Below, one piece after another: positions 53,219 through 62,732 of a stretch of DNA of 64,000 nucleotides. Position 1 is the stretch's first letter; each line of letters opens with the position of its first letter. The notes beneath the pieces were generated by a model, which did not search any database, had not been told where the DNA came from, and saw only the letters and a list, made by a program, of their open reading frames with translations. The translations under genes were made by a program, and so were the position numbers. The DNA lies in contig NZ_BCZE01000001.1 of NCBI RefSeq assembly GCF_001598555.1, positions 1 to 64,000 on the forward strand, given 5' to 3'. This stretch comes from Novosphingobium rosa NBRC 15208. GTDB lineage: Bacteria; Pseudomonadota; Alphaproteobacteria; Sphingomonadales; Sphingomonadaceae.

Positions 53219-56200
53219 ACTGTCCAACGGGCCCCAACAGATCCGCTTCGACCAGACTGAGGCGCCAGCCCGCAGGCACGGTGTCGGCCCCGACGCTGGC
53301 GGCCACCTTGTCGTTTTTCACCTCGACGATCTTGCCGAAGGCATCGCGATCGGTGGCGGCGGCGGTCAGCGCAATGCGCAGGCGCGTGCCTTTGGCCGGG
53401 GCCATGGGCAGGTTCACATAGCCCAGCGACTTGGGCGTTGCACCCGCGAAGATGACCTTGTCATCCAACGTCACCCGGATCGGATAGCTGCGGATGCGCC
53501 ATCCGGTCAGCCGCAACGACAGTTGCGCCACGCTTTCGGGGCTGGCGAAGCGATACTCGATCCATGCATTCTCGGGTTTGCCGTCGCTGCTCCAGCTCGT
53601 AGCCTCATTGTCGTCATGGCTTTTGGATGCATCCAGCTGGTTCGATCCGGCGGTGATCTCGACCGGGTGCAGCGTGACGAAGCGGGGCACCACGGCATCG
53701 CCGGTCGGCGTGGGCCCACGCGACAGGTCGGAGGGCTGCGCATCTTCCGGGAACATCGTGGAAAGCCCGCCGTTGGACGGCACCGTAACGCTGTGAGCAT
53801 CGATGGATGCGCTTTTCAGACCGCCCGCCGTCGCCGTGAGATGGATATCCCCGGCCTGACGGGTCGAGCGGATCAGCACGCGGTTCACGCCCAGTTCGAC
53901 AGGCAAGCGCCTGGAAAGGATGAAATTATCCTCATCGCGCGCCGTTCCGGCAAAGCTGGTGGTGCCCGCATAGCTGGGCGCCATCACCGCCTGCGTGGGG
54001 CGCGGCCTGCCTGAAGAATCCCCCTGAGCCATGCCCCCGCGCCATTCCGCGGGGCCATCGAGCCTGAAATCGATCGTGTTGAACGCCGTCGGCACGCGCT
54101 GCCCCCTGGCATCGACGACCTCGACATCGACCATCATCACGTCGGAACCATCGGCCAGCAGACCTTTCGGGCCGGTGTGCGGCGTCAACCGGAGCGCCGC
54201 CGGAGCGCCTGCGGTGGTCAACACCTGCTCGGCCTTGCTGCCATCGCCGAAAGTGGCGACCGCCCGCAGATCGCCCGGCGCGAAATGCACGTCCCTGAAG
54301 GTGAAGAGGAAACCGCTCTCCGGCTCGCCCCGGCCCAGCGAGCGGCCATTGAGGAAAAGTTCGACCTCCCGCGCATTGGCCACGACATAGACCGGCTTCA
54401 CCGTGCCCGGCGCATAGGTCCAATGGCCCAGAATATGGACATGATGGCCACCCGCTTCCACCCAGCCATCCCACATCGCCTGATGGACATACCACGGATC
54501 CTTCGGCAGCCGCAGCGCATCGACCACGCCGGAGCGGCGGTAGTTGTTGTCGCCCCGAAAATGTGAATTGGAATCGGTGAAGCCGATCTTCACGCCGCCC
54601 GCGCTGACCCGGTCGCCGCCACCGGGCCGCTGCTGATAATAGTCCCACCAGCGGCGTACATCCTCCACCGCCATGCTTTCGACGTTGCGGTTGTAGTCGG
54701 GCGCATCCTTGTGGAAGGGCGGGGTCCAGTCATCCTGATAGGCGCGGGCGGCCTCGTCGCGCGAATATTCCATCGCCCAGAGCGGTTTGCCGGCGCTCTT
54801 GTTGATGTAGAGCATCTCGCCGCCATAGCCGGCCGTGGTGCTGCCCAGCATCTCGCGTGCGCCGATGGCGCGGCCGCCATGCGGATCCCAGCGTTGCTTG
54901 AGCGCCATCATCTCGGCCATATGGGCCTCCGTGATGCCGTGATTGCCGCTTTCATAGAACAGGATCGAGGGATTGTTGCGGTTATAGATGATGGCATCGC
55001 GCATCACCGCCACGCGCTGATCCCAGCGTCGGCCGGTGGGATCGCCTTCGGCATCACCGGCAGGCATCGCCTCGATCAGACCGACGCGATCGGCGGATTC
55101 GATGGTCTGCCTGGCCGGGGTGACATGCATCCAGCGCACCAGATTGCCGTTGCTGCCGGTGATCAAGCTGTTCGAGACATCGCTCATCCATGGCGGCACA
55201 TCGGTGCCAAGGGCAGGCCATTCGTCGGTCGAGCGCTGGGCATAGCCTTTGAGCTGAAGCACCCGGCCATTGAGCCGCAGCACGCCTTGGCCGAATTGCG
55301 TGGCGCGGAACCCGGTACGGATATCGACGGCATCGATCACCTTGCCCGCATCGTCGCTCAGCAGGCCGGTGACCGTGTAGAGATAGCCATAGCCCCAGCT
55401 CCAGAAATGCAGGCCGGACAGGCGATGCCGGGCATGAAGGGTTGCCGTGGCGCCCGCCGCGACCGTCTGCCGTTCCCCCTGAAAGCGAGCGACCTCCCTG
55501 CCATCAAGATCGCGGACAACCACGGCGTAACGAACGCCCAGCGGCGCCTTCCCGGCATTGCGCACCTCGGCTTCGGCATGCACCGTTGCGGCGCCATGCG
55601 GCAGATCGAAACCATCGGCCCAGACATAGCTGCCGCTGGTGCCCAGCGTGCTGTAAAGCGGCAAGGTCTGGTAGACCGGTCCCGTCAGATGGAGCCGGAC
55701 CACCTTGTTGATGCCGCCGAAATTGGCGTAGAAATTCTTGTCTTCCCACTGGAATTTGGTGTCCGTTGCCCGCTCGCGATAGTCCCAGTGGTTGTCGACC
55801 CTGACGGCGATCACATTCTCGCCGGGGCTGAGGGCATCGGTGATATCCACGCCGAAGGCCATCACGCCATTCTCGCTGAGCCCCACCTTCTTGCCGTTGA
55901 CCCAGACATCAGCGGCTTGCCGCACGCCCTGAAATTCCAGAAAGGCGTGCCCGGCAGGCGCATCGGCGGGAAGAGTGAAGGATTTGCGGTACCAGATGAT
56001 CCCCTCGGCATGGTTGTGCCCGTCCACCGCAAAAGCCTGATCCTCGTTGAAGGCCCGAGGGAGGCTGACCGCAGACCACGCGCCAGCGCCGAACACGCCG
56101 GCGGAGAAGGCGGGATCGTCGCCGACATGCATCTGCCAATCGCCATCGAGATTGTAGCTCTGACGCGGAGAGGTCACGACAGTCGAGGCCCGCTGCGCCA

Positions 56201-56273
56201 TCGCGGCTCCCGCAAACGCAAGCTGAAGACCCATCGCAGCGGCAAGCATCCTGGTGGCGCGGCGCATCGGCAT
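53217..56273 (-). CDS. secreted GH2-family glycosidase-like protein with altered catalytic motif
   Basis: A 1018-residue protein with signal peptide ending GAAMAQR. It has the GH2 sugar-binding domain (NLDGDWQMHVGDDPAF; YRKSFTLPADAPAGHAFLEFQGV), immunoglobulin-like domain, TIM barrel, DUF4982-type beta domains and a C-terminal discoidin-like module (about 890-1000; QLDASKSHDDNEATSWSSDG). In the barrel the acid/base motif GNE reads G443-N444-H445 (ILFYESGNHGI), while a candidate nucleophile Glu502 is in LWAMEYSRDE. Such a change could mean a shifted acid/base (Glu441 is near) or loss of activity. GGGAAGGAC precedes the ATG at 56273. The substrate is unknown. Confidence 0.87.
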   Translation of the reverse strand: MPMRRATRMLAAAMGLQLAFAGAAMAQRASTVVTSPRQSYNLDGDWQMHVGDDPAFSAGVFGAGAWSAVSLPRAFNEDQAFAVDGHNHAEGIIWYRKSFTLPADAPAGHAFLEFQGVRQAADVWVNGKKVGLSENGVMAFGVDITDALSPGENVIAVRVDNHWDYRERATDTKFQWEDKNFYANFGGINKVVRLHLTGPVYQTLPLYSTLGTSGSYVWADGFDLPHGAATVHAEAEVRNAGKAPLGVRYAVVVRDLDGREVARFQGERQTVAAGATATLHARHRLSGLHFWSWGYGYLYTVTGLLSDDAGKVIDAVDIRTGFRATQFGQGVLRLNGRVLQLKGYAQRSTDEWPALGTDVPPWMSDVSNSLITGSNGNLVRWMHVTPARQTIESADRVGLIEAMPAGDAEGDPTGRRWDQRVAVMRDAIIYNRNNPSILFYESGNHGITEAHMAEMMALKQRWDPHGGRAIGAREMLGSTTAGYGGEMLYINKSAGKPLWAMEYSRDEAARAYQDDWTPPFHKDAPDYNRNVESMAVEDVRRWWDYYQQRPGGGDRVSAGGVKIGFTDSNSHFRGDNNYRRSGVVDALRLPKDPWYVHQAMWDGWVEAGGHHVHILGHWTYAPGTVKPVYVVANAREVELFLNGRSLGRGEPESGFLFTFRDVHFAPGDLRAVATFGDGSKAEQVLTTAGAPAALRLTPHTGPKGLLADGSDVMMVDVEVVDARGQRVPTAFNTIDFRLDGPAEWRGGMAQGDSSGRPRPTQAVMAPSYAGTTSFAGTARDEDNFILSRRLPVELGVNRVLIRSTRQAGDIHLTATAGGLKSASIDAHSVTVPSNGGLSTMFPEDAQPSDLSRGPTPTGDAVVPRFVTLHPVEITAGSNQLDASKSHDDNEATSWSSDGKPENAWIEYRFASPESVAQLSLRLTGWRIRSYPIRVTLDDKVIFAGATPKSLGYVNLPMAPAKGTRLRIALTAAATDRDAFGKIVEVKNDKVAASVGADTVPAGWRLSLVEADLLGPVGQ

Positions 56274-56486
56274 GTCCTTCCCAATGTTTTCGTGTTGTAT
56301 CGGCAACCCTATCATGGAGATTCCACAATGTGAACAATAAGTCCTCAATGTAGAATACATCCTGCGTGGCGCCAAGGTATGGCCGCTATGCCTTGGCTGG
56401 TAGCCTGAGCTTTCCAAGGCCCTGGCCTCTCATTCTGCATGGATCTTAATCCATACATAATAAAATTATCACGAATTGCATGGCGT

Positions 56487-56502
56487 ATTGCATGCATGCA
56501 AT
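56487..56502. promoter_or_regulatory. perfect 16-bp palindrome upstream of the DUF983 gene
   Basis: ATTGCATGCATGCAAT, ending 51 nt before the DUF983 start; a half copy ATTGCATG lies just upstream. It sits in the 280-nt divergent region shared with the GH2 gene, which also holds CACAATGTG at 56325-56333. Confidence 0.4.
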
Positions 56503-56553
56503 CATGGGTCTACAGGGCAGACAGAATCAACCACCCCGCCAAGGTTTGAGTCG

Positions 56554-56979
56554 ATGCAGAACAAAGACGCCCTTGAAAGCAAAGGGAAATGGATTTTCCG
56601 CTGCGGATTGAGAGGCCTTTGCCCGAAATGCGGGCAGGCATCCATGTTCAGAAAATGGCTGAAGCTGCAAACCCGCTGCCCGCATTGCGGCCTGAATTAC
56701 AACTTCGCGGCGCCCGATGATGGACCGGCTTTCTTCTCGCTCTGCATCGTGGCCTTCCCGCTCTCGTTTTTCGTGGTGTGGCTTCAGGTGGTGTTCGATC
56801 CACCCTATTGGGTGCATCTGATCACGTCCTTCCCGCTGGTGATCCTCGGATGCGTTTTGCCCCTGTCCTATATCAAGGGCTGGCTGGTCGCTTCCCAGTA
56901 TGTCAATCACGCGCAGGAGGCCGGGACCGAGAAACTCTGGGCTGAATTGCATGCCCGGGCTGAAGGCAAGGACGACTGA
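56554..56979 (+). CDS. DUF983 membrane protein with zinc-ribbon
   Basis: A 141-residue protein. The N-terminal half carries a four-Cys ribbon (LCPKCGQASMFRKWLKL; TRCPHCGLNYNF) and the second half two membrane helices (FFSLCIVAFPLSFFVVWLQVV; LITSFPLVILGCVLPLSY). This is DUF983, common in alphaproteobacteria and often near cytochrome oxidase genes, function unknown. I take the ATG at 56554; AAGG lies 12 bases upstream. A hypothetical gene follows after one base. Confidence 0.88.
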   Translation: MQNKDALESKGKWIFRCGLRGLCPKCGQASMFRKWLKLQTRCPHCGLNYNFAAPDDGPAFFSLCIVAFPLSFFVVWLQVVFDPPYWVHLITSFPLVILGCVLPLSYIKGWLVASQYVNHAQEAGTEKLWAELHARAEGKDD

Positions 56980-56980
56980 C

Positions 56981-57292
56981 ATGAGCGCGCCCAAAAGCCT
57001 GAACCTGGCCGCGCGCCTTGTTGCGGACATGTATGATGCGATCAACCGGCCCGATCTGTCCGGCATGATCCGGACGGGCCAGGCGGAGGATTTTCCGGAG
57101 ATCAAAGCCGCAACGGCCTTGCTGGAGCAGGATGCCGCGCAACGCCACCGCTATGAGGCAGCCCTGAGCCAATACGCAGATCCCGGCTTCTGGGATGACA
57201 TGACGCCGGGCGGCGCGCTGGCGCTTCATGATGGCGGCGAGATGGCGAGAAATGTTCTTGCGGGTCGCCCCGCTTTCAATCATCGGGACTGA
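56981..57292 (+). CDS. hypothetical protein
   Basis: A 103-residue soluble protein (MSAPKSLNLAARLVADMYDA) rich in helix-forming residues, with no membrane segment, signal or known motif. It starts one base after the DUF983 stop, so the two are likely co-transcribed. I do not recognise its family. Confidence 0.6.
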   Translation: MSAPKSLNLAARLVADMYDAINRPDLSGMIRTGQAEDFPEIKAATALLEQDAAQRHRYEAALSQYADPGFWDDMTPGGALALHDGGEMARNVLAGRPAFNHRD

Positions 57293-57334
57293 TGATCCTG
57301 ACAAAATACAGACAAAGCTGGTTGGAACGTCACG

Positions 57335-58723
57335 ATGCAAGACTGGAACCCTGACATTCGCGCGGCAAAAGGGCCGAAATATCTCGCGATCGCCCAAGCC
57401 CTGTCCCGCGACATCGAGACCGGGATCCTTGCGCCAGGTGATCGCCTGCCCCCACAAAGATCGCTGGCCGAAACGCTGGGGCTGGATTTGACGACAGTGA
57501 CAAGGGCCTATGGCGAAGCACAACGCCTTGGCCTGATTGAAGGCAGCGGACGCCGTGGCAGCTTCGTTCGGACCAGACCAACCGCGCAGCCGCCGGTTTT
57601 GGCGAGCGATTCCGGCGATACCGTGATGAACGCCCCGCCAGAAGGTTTCGGCGGGACACTGGCGATGGCCTTTCGCGAATGCGCGAGCCTTCTGCTCAGG
57701 CCGGAGAGCGGCACGCTGCCGTTCCAGTATCAGCGCAGCGGAGGCGCGCCTTCCGCGCGCAAGGCCGGGGCGGATCTGTTGGCGGCGCGCGGCGTGCCCT
57801 GTTCGGAAGATACCGTGCTGGTGGCCGCCGGTGGGCAAAACGCGCTCCATGCCATCTTCAGCGCCGAGTTCAAGGCGGGCGATATGCTTGCCGTGGGCGC
57901 GCAGGTCTATCCCGGGTTGCTGGCGCTGGCCTCCCGGTTTGGCGTGATTTTGCTGCCCATCGCCGCCGATGCCGATGGCATGATCCCCGATGCGCTCAGC
58001 CATGCCTGTGCAGGCAGCAGTGTGAAAGGCGTGTATCTCGTCCCCACGAATGACAACCCGACCACGATCACCATGCCGACCGACCGCAGGAAGGCGATTG
58101 CGGAGGTTGCCCAAAAGCACCATCTCCTGCTGATCGAAGACGATGCCTACGGATGGCTGCCGGAACAGCCGCTTCCGCCAATTGCCTCCTTCGCGCCGGA
58201 CAACAGCTGGTATATCGCCAGCGTCTCGAAGGCGTTGACCCCCGGCCTGCGTGTCGCGTGGTTGCGGGCGCCCAACGTCGCGGGAGCCTGGCGGCTGGCC
58301 GCCGATATGCATGAAACCGCCATTATGGCCCCCCCGCTCAATGCTGCGGTGGTGACCGAATGGGTTCACACCGGGGTCTTTCAGTCGCTGATCGATGAGG
58401 TGCGGTCGGAAGCGCGCCTCCGGCAGGCCATGGTGCGAGAATGCCTCGCCCCTGCATCGTTCCGCGCGCAGGATTACGGCTACCATCTTTGGGTGAGCGT
58501 TCCGGATGACCTCGATCCGCGCAACCTCTGCGATGCGCTGCGCCAGCATGGCCTGCCCGCTCTTCCGGGAGACGCTTTTGCAGCGGACAGGTCTATGCCC
58601 GGCCCCATTGCCATGCGGGTTTCGATCGGGGGCACGATCGGGAGAGAGCAGTTGCGACGTGGCCTCAACCTTTTATCCGCGCTGATCAGCCCTCAGGCGC
58701 CGCGCAAGGTCAGTTTGGTCTGA
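57335..58723 (+). CDS. MocR/PdxR-type regulator (GntR HTH fused to aminotransferase)
   Basis: A 462-residue fusion. Residues 10-75 are a GntR winged helix (YLAIAQALSRDIETGILAPGDRLPPQRSLAETLGLDLTTVTRAY), and the remainder is a fold-type I aminotransferase with PLP contacts in LVPTNDNPTT, LLIEDDAYGWLP and the Schiff-base Lys in YIASVSKALTPGLRVAW. Such proteins use PLP as an effector and activate or repress genes for PLP, GABA or taurine metabolism. No obvious target lies beside it. It stands 43 nt after the hypothetical gene. Confidence 0.9.
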   Translation: MQDWNPDIRAAKGPKYLAIAQALSRDIETGILAPGDRLPPQRSLAETLGLDLTTVTRAYGEAQRLGLIEGSGRRGSFVRTRPTAQPPVLASDSGDTVMNAPPEGFGGTLAMAFRECASLLLRPESGTLPFQYQRSGGAPSARKAGADLLAARGVPCSEDTVLVAAGGQNALHAIFSAEFKAGDMLAVGAQVYPGLLALASRFGVILLPIAADADGMIPDALSHACAGSSVKGVYLVPTNDNPTTITMPTDRRKAIAEVAQKHHLLLIEDDAYGWLPEQPLPPIASFAPDNSWYIASVSKALTPGLRVAWLRAPNVAGAWRLAADMHETAIMAPPLNAAVVTEWVHTGVFQSLIDEVRSEARLRQAMVRECLAPASFRAQDYGYHLWVSVPDDLDPRNLCDALRQHGLPALPGDAFAADRSMPGPIAMRVSIGGTIGREQLRRGLNLLSALISPQAPRKVSLV

Positions 58724-58737
58724 CGCAATTCACCCCG

Positions 58738-58758
58738 GCCGGATGCATCACATCCGGC
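58738..58758 (+). terminator. stem-loop after the MocR-type gene
   Basis: GCCGGATG / CATCCGGC, perfect 8-bp arms and a 5-nt loop, 15 nt after the stop. Confidence 0.7.
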
Positions 58759-58822
58759 AGACTTCAAACTCGGGCAGCGCGTTGTTTGCGCGGTTCACGA
58801 TAGACAGTGTCAGGACATAGCG

Positions 58823-59002
58823 ATGGAATGGGTTCCGGTCGTCTTCATCACCTTCAAGGCTATCATCCTCTTCACGGGCATGTTCTTCTCGATCAAATGG
58901 CATTACGATCAGGACAAGAAGAAGAAAAACGAAGCCAGAGAACAGCAAGCGCTCGCTGAACAAGCTCATGAGGCTTCGGATCAGGCCGCCAATAGCCAAT
59001 GA
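58823..59002 (+). CDS. small single-pass membrane protein (59 residues)
   Basis: An ATG at 58823, with AGGA seven bases upstream, opens a 59-codon frame ending TGA at 59000-59002. The product starts MEWVPVVFITFKAIILFTGM, one membrane helix, continues with an aromatic-basic stretch (FFSIKWHYDQDKKKK) and ends in a charged Glu/Gln/Ala-rich tail likely to form a helix in the cytoplasm. I know no function. The composition, start context and its position in an otherwise empty gap between a terminator and the FecR gene support a real gene. Confidence 0.65.
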   Translation: MEWVPVVFITFKAIILFTGMFFSIKWHYDQDKKKKNEAREQQALAEQAHEASDQAANSQ

Positions 59003-59119
59003 TGGGCGTTGTTGCGCCGCCCCGGGCTTCCGTGATTTTTCTTTGGCGACGGGCAGAGTTCTGTTAGGAGCCCGAAATCCTCAGATGTCTGCGGATCTCG
59101 AGATATCTGGGGCGCGCGG

Positions 59120-60085
59120 TTGAGTGCTGGTGCTGATCTGAACGACAACCAGCCCCCCCTCCCCGCAGCCATTGCCCGGCAGGCCGCCGACTGGATCATC
59201 CGCCGCGATGGCGCCCCGCTCACGCCCGAGGAGCAAGCGGCATTTCAGGCATGGCTGACCGATCCGGCGCATCGGGACGGCTTGGCGCGGCTGGAAGGCC
59301 TGTGGCATGCGCTGGAGGTCGGCCCCGCCGACGCTATGCCATCCCTGCCCGCGATCGAGGCGCGCGAACCGGCCCGCAGACCGCGCCGCCGCTGGGCCGG
59401 TGGCGCTATCGCGGCCTCTCTGGCGCTGATGCTGCTGGGCACGCTGGAGGATTGGCCCACCTTGCTGCGTGCCGATTACAGCACCGGCCTTGGCGAAAGG
59501 CGCAGCATCGCGCTGGCCGATGGTTCACACGTTCTTCTGGACAGCGGCTCGGCCATCGCGGTCGATTTCTCCGCAGACCAGCGGCGCATCCGGCTGCTCA
59601 AAGGCGGGGCGCTGTTCACTGTGGCGCCGGATCGCGCCCACCCCTTCACCGTCGAGGCCGCCGGGGGCAGCGCCACCGCATTGGGGACCGCCTTCGCCGT
59701 GCGCCGGCATGACGATCAGGCCGAGATCGTGGTGACGGAGCATCATGTCGCCGTTGCGGGCGCTGGCCGGTCCGAAGTGGTCGGCGAAGGGCAGCAGGCG
59801 CGCTTCGCGGCCACCACTTTGGGGCCTGTGACCGCCGCCGCCCAGGGCGCCACCGCATGGACGGGTGGCCGGCTGGTGATTGTGGACCGCCCGCTCGGCG
59901 AGGTTCTGGCCGAGATCGCCCGCTATCGCCACGGCTATCTGACGGTGACCGGCCCGGCGGCGGATCAGCGCGTCAGCGGTGTCTATGATCTGGACCATCC
60001 GCTCGCCGCCGTGGAGAACATCCGGCACAGCCTGAACCTTCGCGCTTTCCGCCTCTCGGACCGCATCATCATCCTGCATCGCTGA
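59120..60085 (+). CDS. FecR-family anti-sigma / sensor protein
   Basis: A 321-residue inner-membrane regulator. The N-terminal DUF4880 segment (ARQAADWIIRRDGAPLTPEEQAAFQAWL) would bind the ECF sigma factor; a hydrophobic stretch at about 95-112 crosses the membrane; the periplasmic FecR domain includes RRSIALADGSHVLLDSGSAIAV and TALGTAFAVRRHDDQAEIVV. It would pass a signal from the STN domain of the receptor encoded next. The only start that keeps the whole DUF4880 region is a TTG at 59120 with a poor ribosome-binding site. No ECF sigma gene precedes it in the window, unlike most FecI-FecR-receptor sets. Confidence 0.87.
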   Translation: MSAGADLNDNQPPLPAAIARQAADWIIRRDGAPLTPEEQAAFQAWLTDPAHRDGLARLEGLWHALEVGPADAMPSLPAIEAREPARRPRRRWAGGAIAASLALMLLGTLEDWPTLLRADYSTGLGERRSIALADGSHVLLDSGSAIAVDFSADQRRIRLLKGGALFTVAPDRAHPFTVEAAGGSATALGTAFAVRRHDDQAEIVVTEHHVAVAGAGRSEVVGEGQQARFAATTLGPVTAAAQGATAWTGGRLVIVDRPLGEVLAEIARYRHGYLTVTGPAADQRVSGVYDLDHPLAAVENIRHSLNLRAFRLSDRIIILHR

Positions 60086-60190
60086 ATTTTTAAAAAATTT
60101 CGACACGCTGGTCGTCATTTTCATTCCCGCTCCGTCTTCCATGACAAGAATGCGTCGCAACAGCAAAATAGCGATGCGTCATGGACGACG

Positions 60191-62713
60191 ATGGGGGTTA
60201 CAATGAATGAGATGACCGGGAATGGCCGCAAGGCCGCGCGCCTGCTGGCGACAGCGCTGCTTGCGGGGTCCGCGCTGGGTGGTGCCGTCACGCTTTTCGT
60301 GACGGCCGCCGCCGCCCAGAGCGTGGGCGCCACCCATGTCTACGCCATTCCGGCTGGCGCGCTGAGCGATGCGCTCAACCGCTTCGCCCAGCAGAGCGGC
60401 CTGCAGCTCAACTATGACGCCGCCCTGACGCGGGGCCGCACCACCGCCGGGCTGAGCGGGCAGATGTCCTCGCGCGATGCGCTCTCGCAGCTGCTCTCGG
60501 GCACGGGGCTGGTCGCGCGCAGCAGCGGGCCGGATGCCATGACCCTTTTGCCTGCCACCACCGGCGCGATGACGCTCGACACATTGCGCATCGAGGAAAC
60601 GGCTCCGGTCAAGCTGGCCAGCGCGGAGAGCGACACAGCGGAATCCGATGCCGATGAAGAGGCCATCAAGCGCGGCACCCCCATTCTGGTGCTGGGCCAT
60701 AATGAGCAGATCGATGCCGCCGCCAGCAGCGGCCCATGGGGCGCCAAGGCGATCATCGACACGCCCTATTCGATCAATGTCACCTCGCATCAGATGATCG
60801 AGAACATGGTCGCTTCGGACATGGACCAGATCTTCAAGATGAACCCGGTGGTGCAGAATTCCGCGCCCTCCACCGTCTATGGCACGCCCTATGTGACGAT
60901 CCGCGGCTTCGACTCCCAGAAGGGCATCGTCGATGGCCTGCGCCTGTCCTCCACCCTGACGGGCATCGCCACCGAGGAACTGGAGCGGGTGGAGGTCATG
61001 AATGGCCTCTCCGGCTTCATGTATGGCGCGGGCAATCCGGGGGGCGTCGCCAATTATGTGCTGAAGCGCCCCACCTACAGCCGCACCGCGGACATCACCG
61101 GCGGCAATTATGGCGGGCAGCAGTGGTTCGCCCATGTCGATCTGGGCAATCGCATCGACAGGAACGGCGTGCTGGCCTATCGCCTGAATGTCTCGTGGCA
61201 GGATGGCAAGACCTCCAAAAAGAACCAGAATCTGGCGCGCACCCTGATCAGCGGCGCCATCGACTGGAATGCGGCCCCCAATCTGCTGGTGCAGGTGGAA
61301 GGCGCCCATACCTATTACCGGCTGCAGGGGATCGACTCCCGCTTTTACGCCTATGCCAACACCAGCTTTGGCGCGCTCAACCACTGGATACCCGCGCTGG
61401 ACAACAGCAAGACCTACACCCCCAGCTGGACCTACAACCAGACCAAGACCGACCGCATCGGCGCCAATGTGAAATGGAAGCTGGACGATACATTCAGCCT
61501 GCGCGCCGCCTATCTCTACAAGCGCGACCAGTCGGAATCGATCAATATCTATCCCGCCTATTATGCCGACAGCGGCTATGTGAACGGCTGGCCTTCACGC
61601 AGCGCGCCATCGTGGAATTTTGCGATGGGAGCCTATGCCTATCTCGACAGCAGCTTCCAGACTTTCGGGATCAACCATCATCTGACGCTGGGCGCTTCGG
61701 GCGACAGCCTGCGCGTGGTCAGGCACCTGACCAGTTCGGTCAGCGCGACCGCCTCGCCCGCTTTCACCAATCCCGACGATCTGATGAACTGGGCCATGCC
61801 CTCCGCGCTGAACGCCACCGCTTGGGGCGGCACCTACAAATCCAGCTACACCACCAATGCCAACATCATCCTTGGCGACGATATCCAGTTCACCAGCAAG
61901 CTGGGCGCGCTGGTCGGCCTGAACCGCACCACGATCAACGCGAAGAATTACACGGCCACCGGCGTGACCTCCTCGGCCTATGACAAGACGGCCTATACGC
62001 CCACCGTCTCGCTGGTGTTCAAGCCGGTCAAGCGCCTCACCACCTATGCCAGCTACATGCAGGGGCTGGAGCAGGGGACGATCATCCCCAATGACCCCGC
62101 CTACAGCAATCCGGGGCAGATTCTGAAGCCGTTCCTGTCCAAGCAATATGAGGTGGGCGTGAAATATGCCCCCACCAACGGATTGCTGCTGACCGGCGCG
62201 CTCTACCGGATCGAGAAGGCCAATTCCTATGAAGGCCGCACGCCCGATGGCAAGATCACCATCACGCAGGATGGCGTGCAGGTGCATCAGGGGCTGGAGC
62301 TGACCGCCACCGGACAGTTGACGAAGCACCTCTCAACCGTGCTGGGCGGCACCTTCATGGACCTGAAGGTCACCAAGGCCGCCGATCCCACGCTGATCGG
62401 CACCCGCCCCACCGGCGTCAGCGACCGGCTGCTGAAAGCCTATCTCGATTACAGCCTGCCATGGGTGCCGGGTCTGTCCGTAACGGGCGGGGCCTATCAC
62501 GCGGGCACGATGTACAAGGACAGCGCAAACCTTCAGAAAATCCCCGGCTATACAATCTTCGACCTTGGCCTGCATTTCAAGACACAGGTGGAAAAGCATC
62601 CGCTGCGCTTCGACCTTAACATCGCCAACATCACCGGGCGCGATTACTGGGCGACATCCTATTCGCTGGGCATTCCGCGCAATGTCGCCTTCTCCGTAAA
62701 ATACGGCTTCTGA
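60191..62713 (+). CDS. FecA/FpvA-type TonB-dependent siderophore receptor with STN domain
   Basis: An 840-residue TBDR of the signal-transducing type. After the signal peptide (cut after AAAAQS) comes an STN domain (YAIPAGALSDALNRFAQQSGLQL, residues about 50-125), then the plug (IRGFDSQKGIVDGLRL; VEVMNGLSGFMYGAGNPGGVANYV, the siderophore-receptor form) and a barrel ending RNVAFSVKYGF with terminal Phe. It should import an Fe(III)-siderophore and signal through the FecR protein encoded just upstream. An ATG at 60203 with GGGGG before it is an alternative start. A PepSY protein follows. Confidence 0.92.
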   Translation: MGVTMNEMTGNGRKAARLLATALLAGSALGGAVTLFVTAAAAQSVGATHVYAIPAGALSDALNRFAQQSGLQLNYDAALTRGRTTAGLSGQMSSRDALSQLLSGTGLVARSSGPDAMTLLPATTGAMTLDTLRIEETAPVKLASAESDTAESDADEEAIKRGTPILVLGHNEQIDAAASSGPWGAKAIIDTPYSINVTSHQMIENMVASDMDQIFKMNPVVQNSAPSTVYGTPYVTIRGFDSQKGIVDGLRLSSTLTGIATEELERVEVMNGLSGFMYGAGNPGGVANYVLKRPTYSRTADITGGNYGGQQWFAHVDLGNRIDRNGVLAYRLNVSWQDGKTSKKNQNLARTLISGAIDWNAAPNLLVQVEGAHTYYRLQGIDSRFYAYANTSFGALNHWIPALDNSKTYTPSWTYNQTKTDRIGANVKWKLDDTFSLRAAYLYKRDQSESINIYPAYYADSGYVNGWPSRSAPSWNFAMGAYAYLDSSFQTFGINHHLTLGASGDSLRVVRHLTSSVSATASPAFTNPDDLMNWAMPSALNATAWGGTYKSSYTTNANIILGDDIQFTSKLGALVGLNRTTINAKNYTATGVTSSAYDKTAYTPTVSLVFKPVKRLTTYASYMQGLEQGTIIPNDPAYSNPGQILKPFLSKQYEVGVKYAPTNGLLLTGALYRIEKANSYEGRTPDGKITITQDGVQVHQGLELTATGQLTKHLSTVLGGTFMDLKVTKAADPTLIGTRPTGVSDRLLKAYLDYSLPWVPGLSVTGGAYHAGTMYKDSANLQKIPGYTIFDLGLHFKTQVEKHPLRFDLNIANITGRDYWATSYSLGIPRNVAFSVKYGF

Positions 62714-62732
62714 GCAGGCCGGGAGCGCGCGC

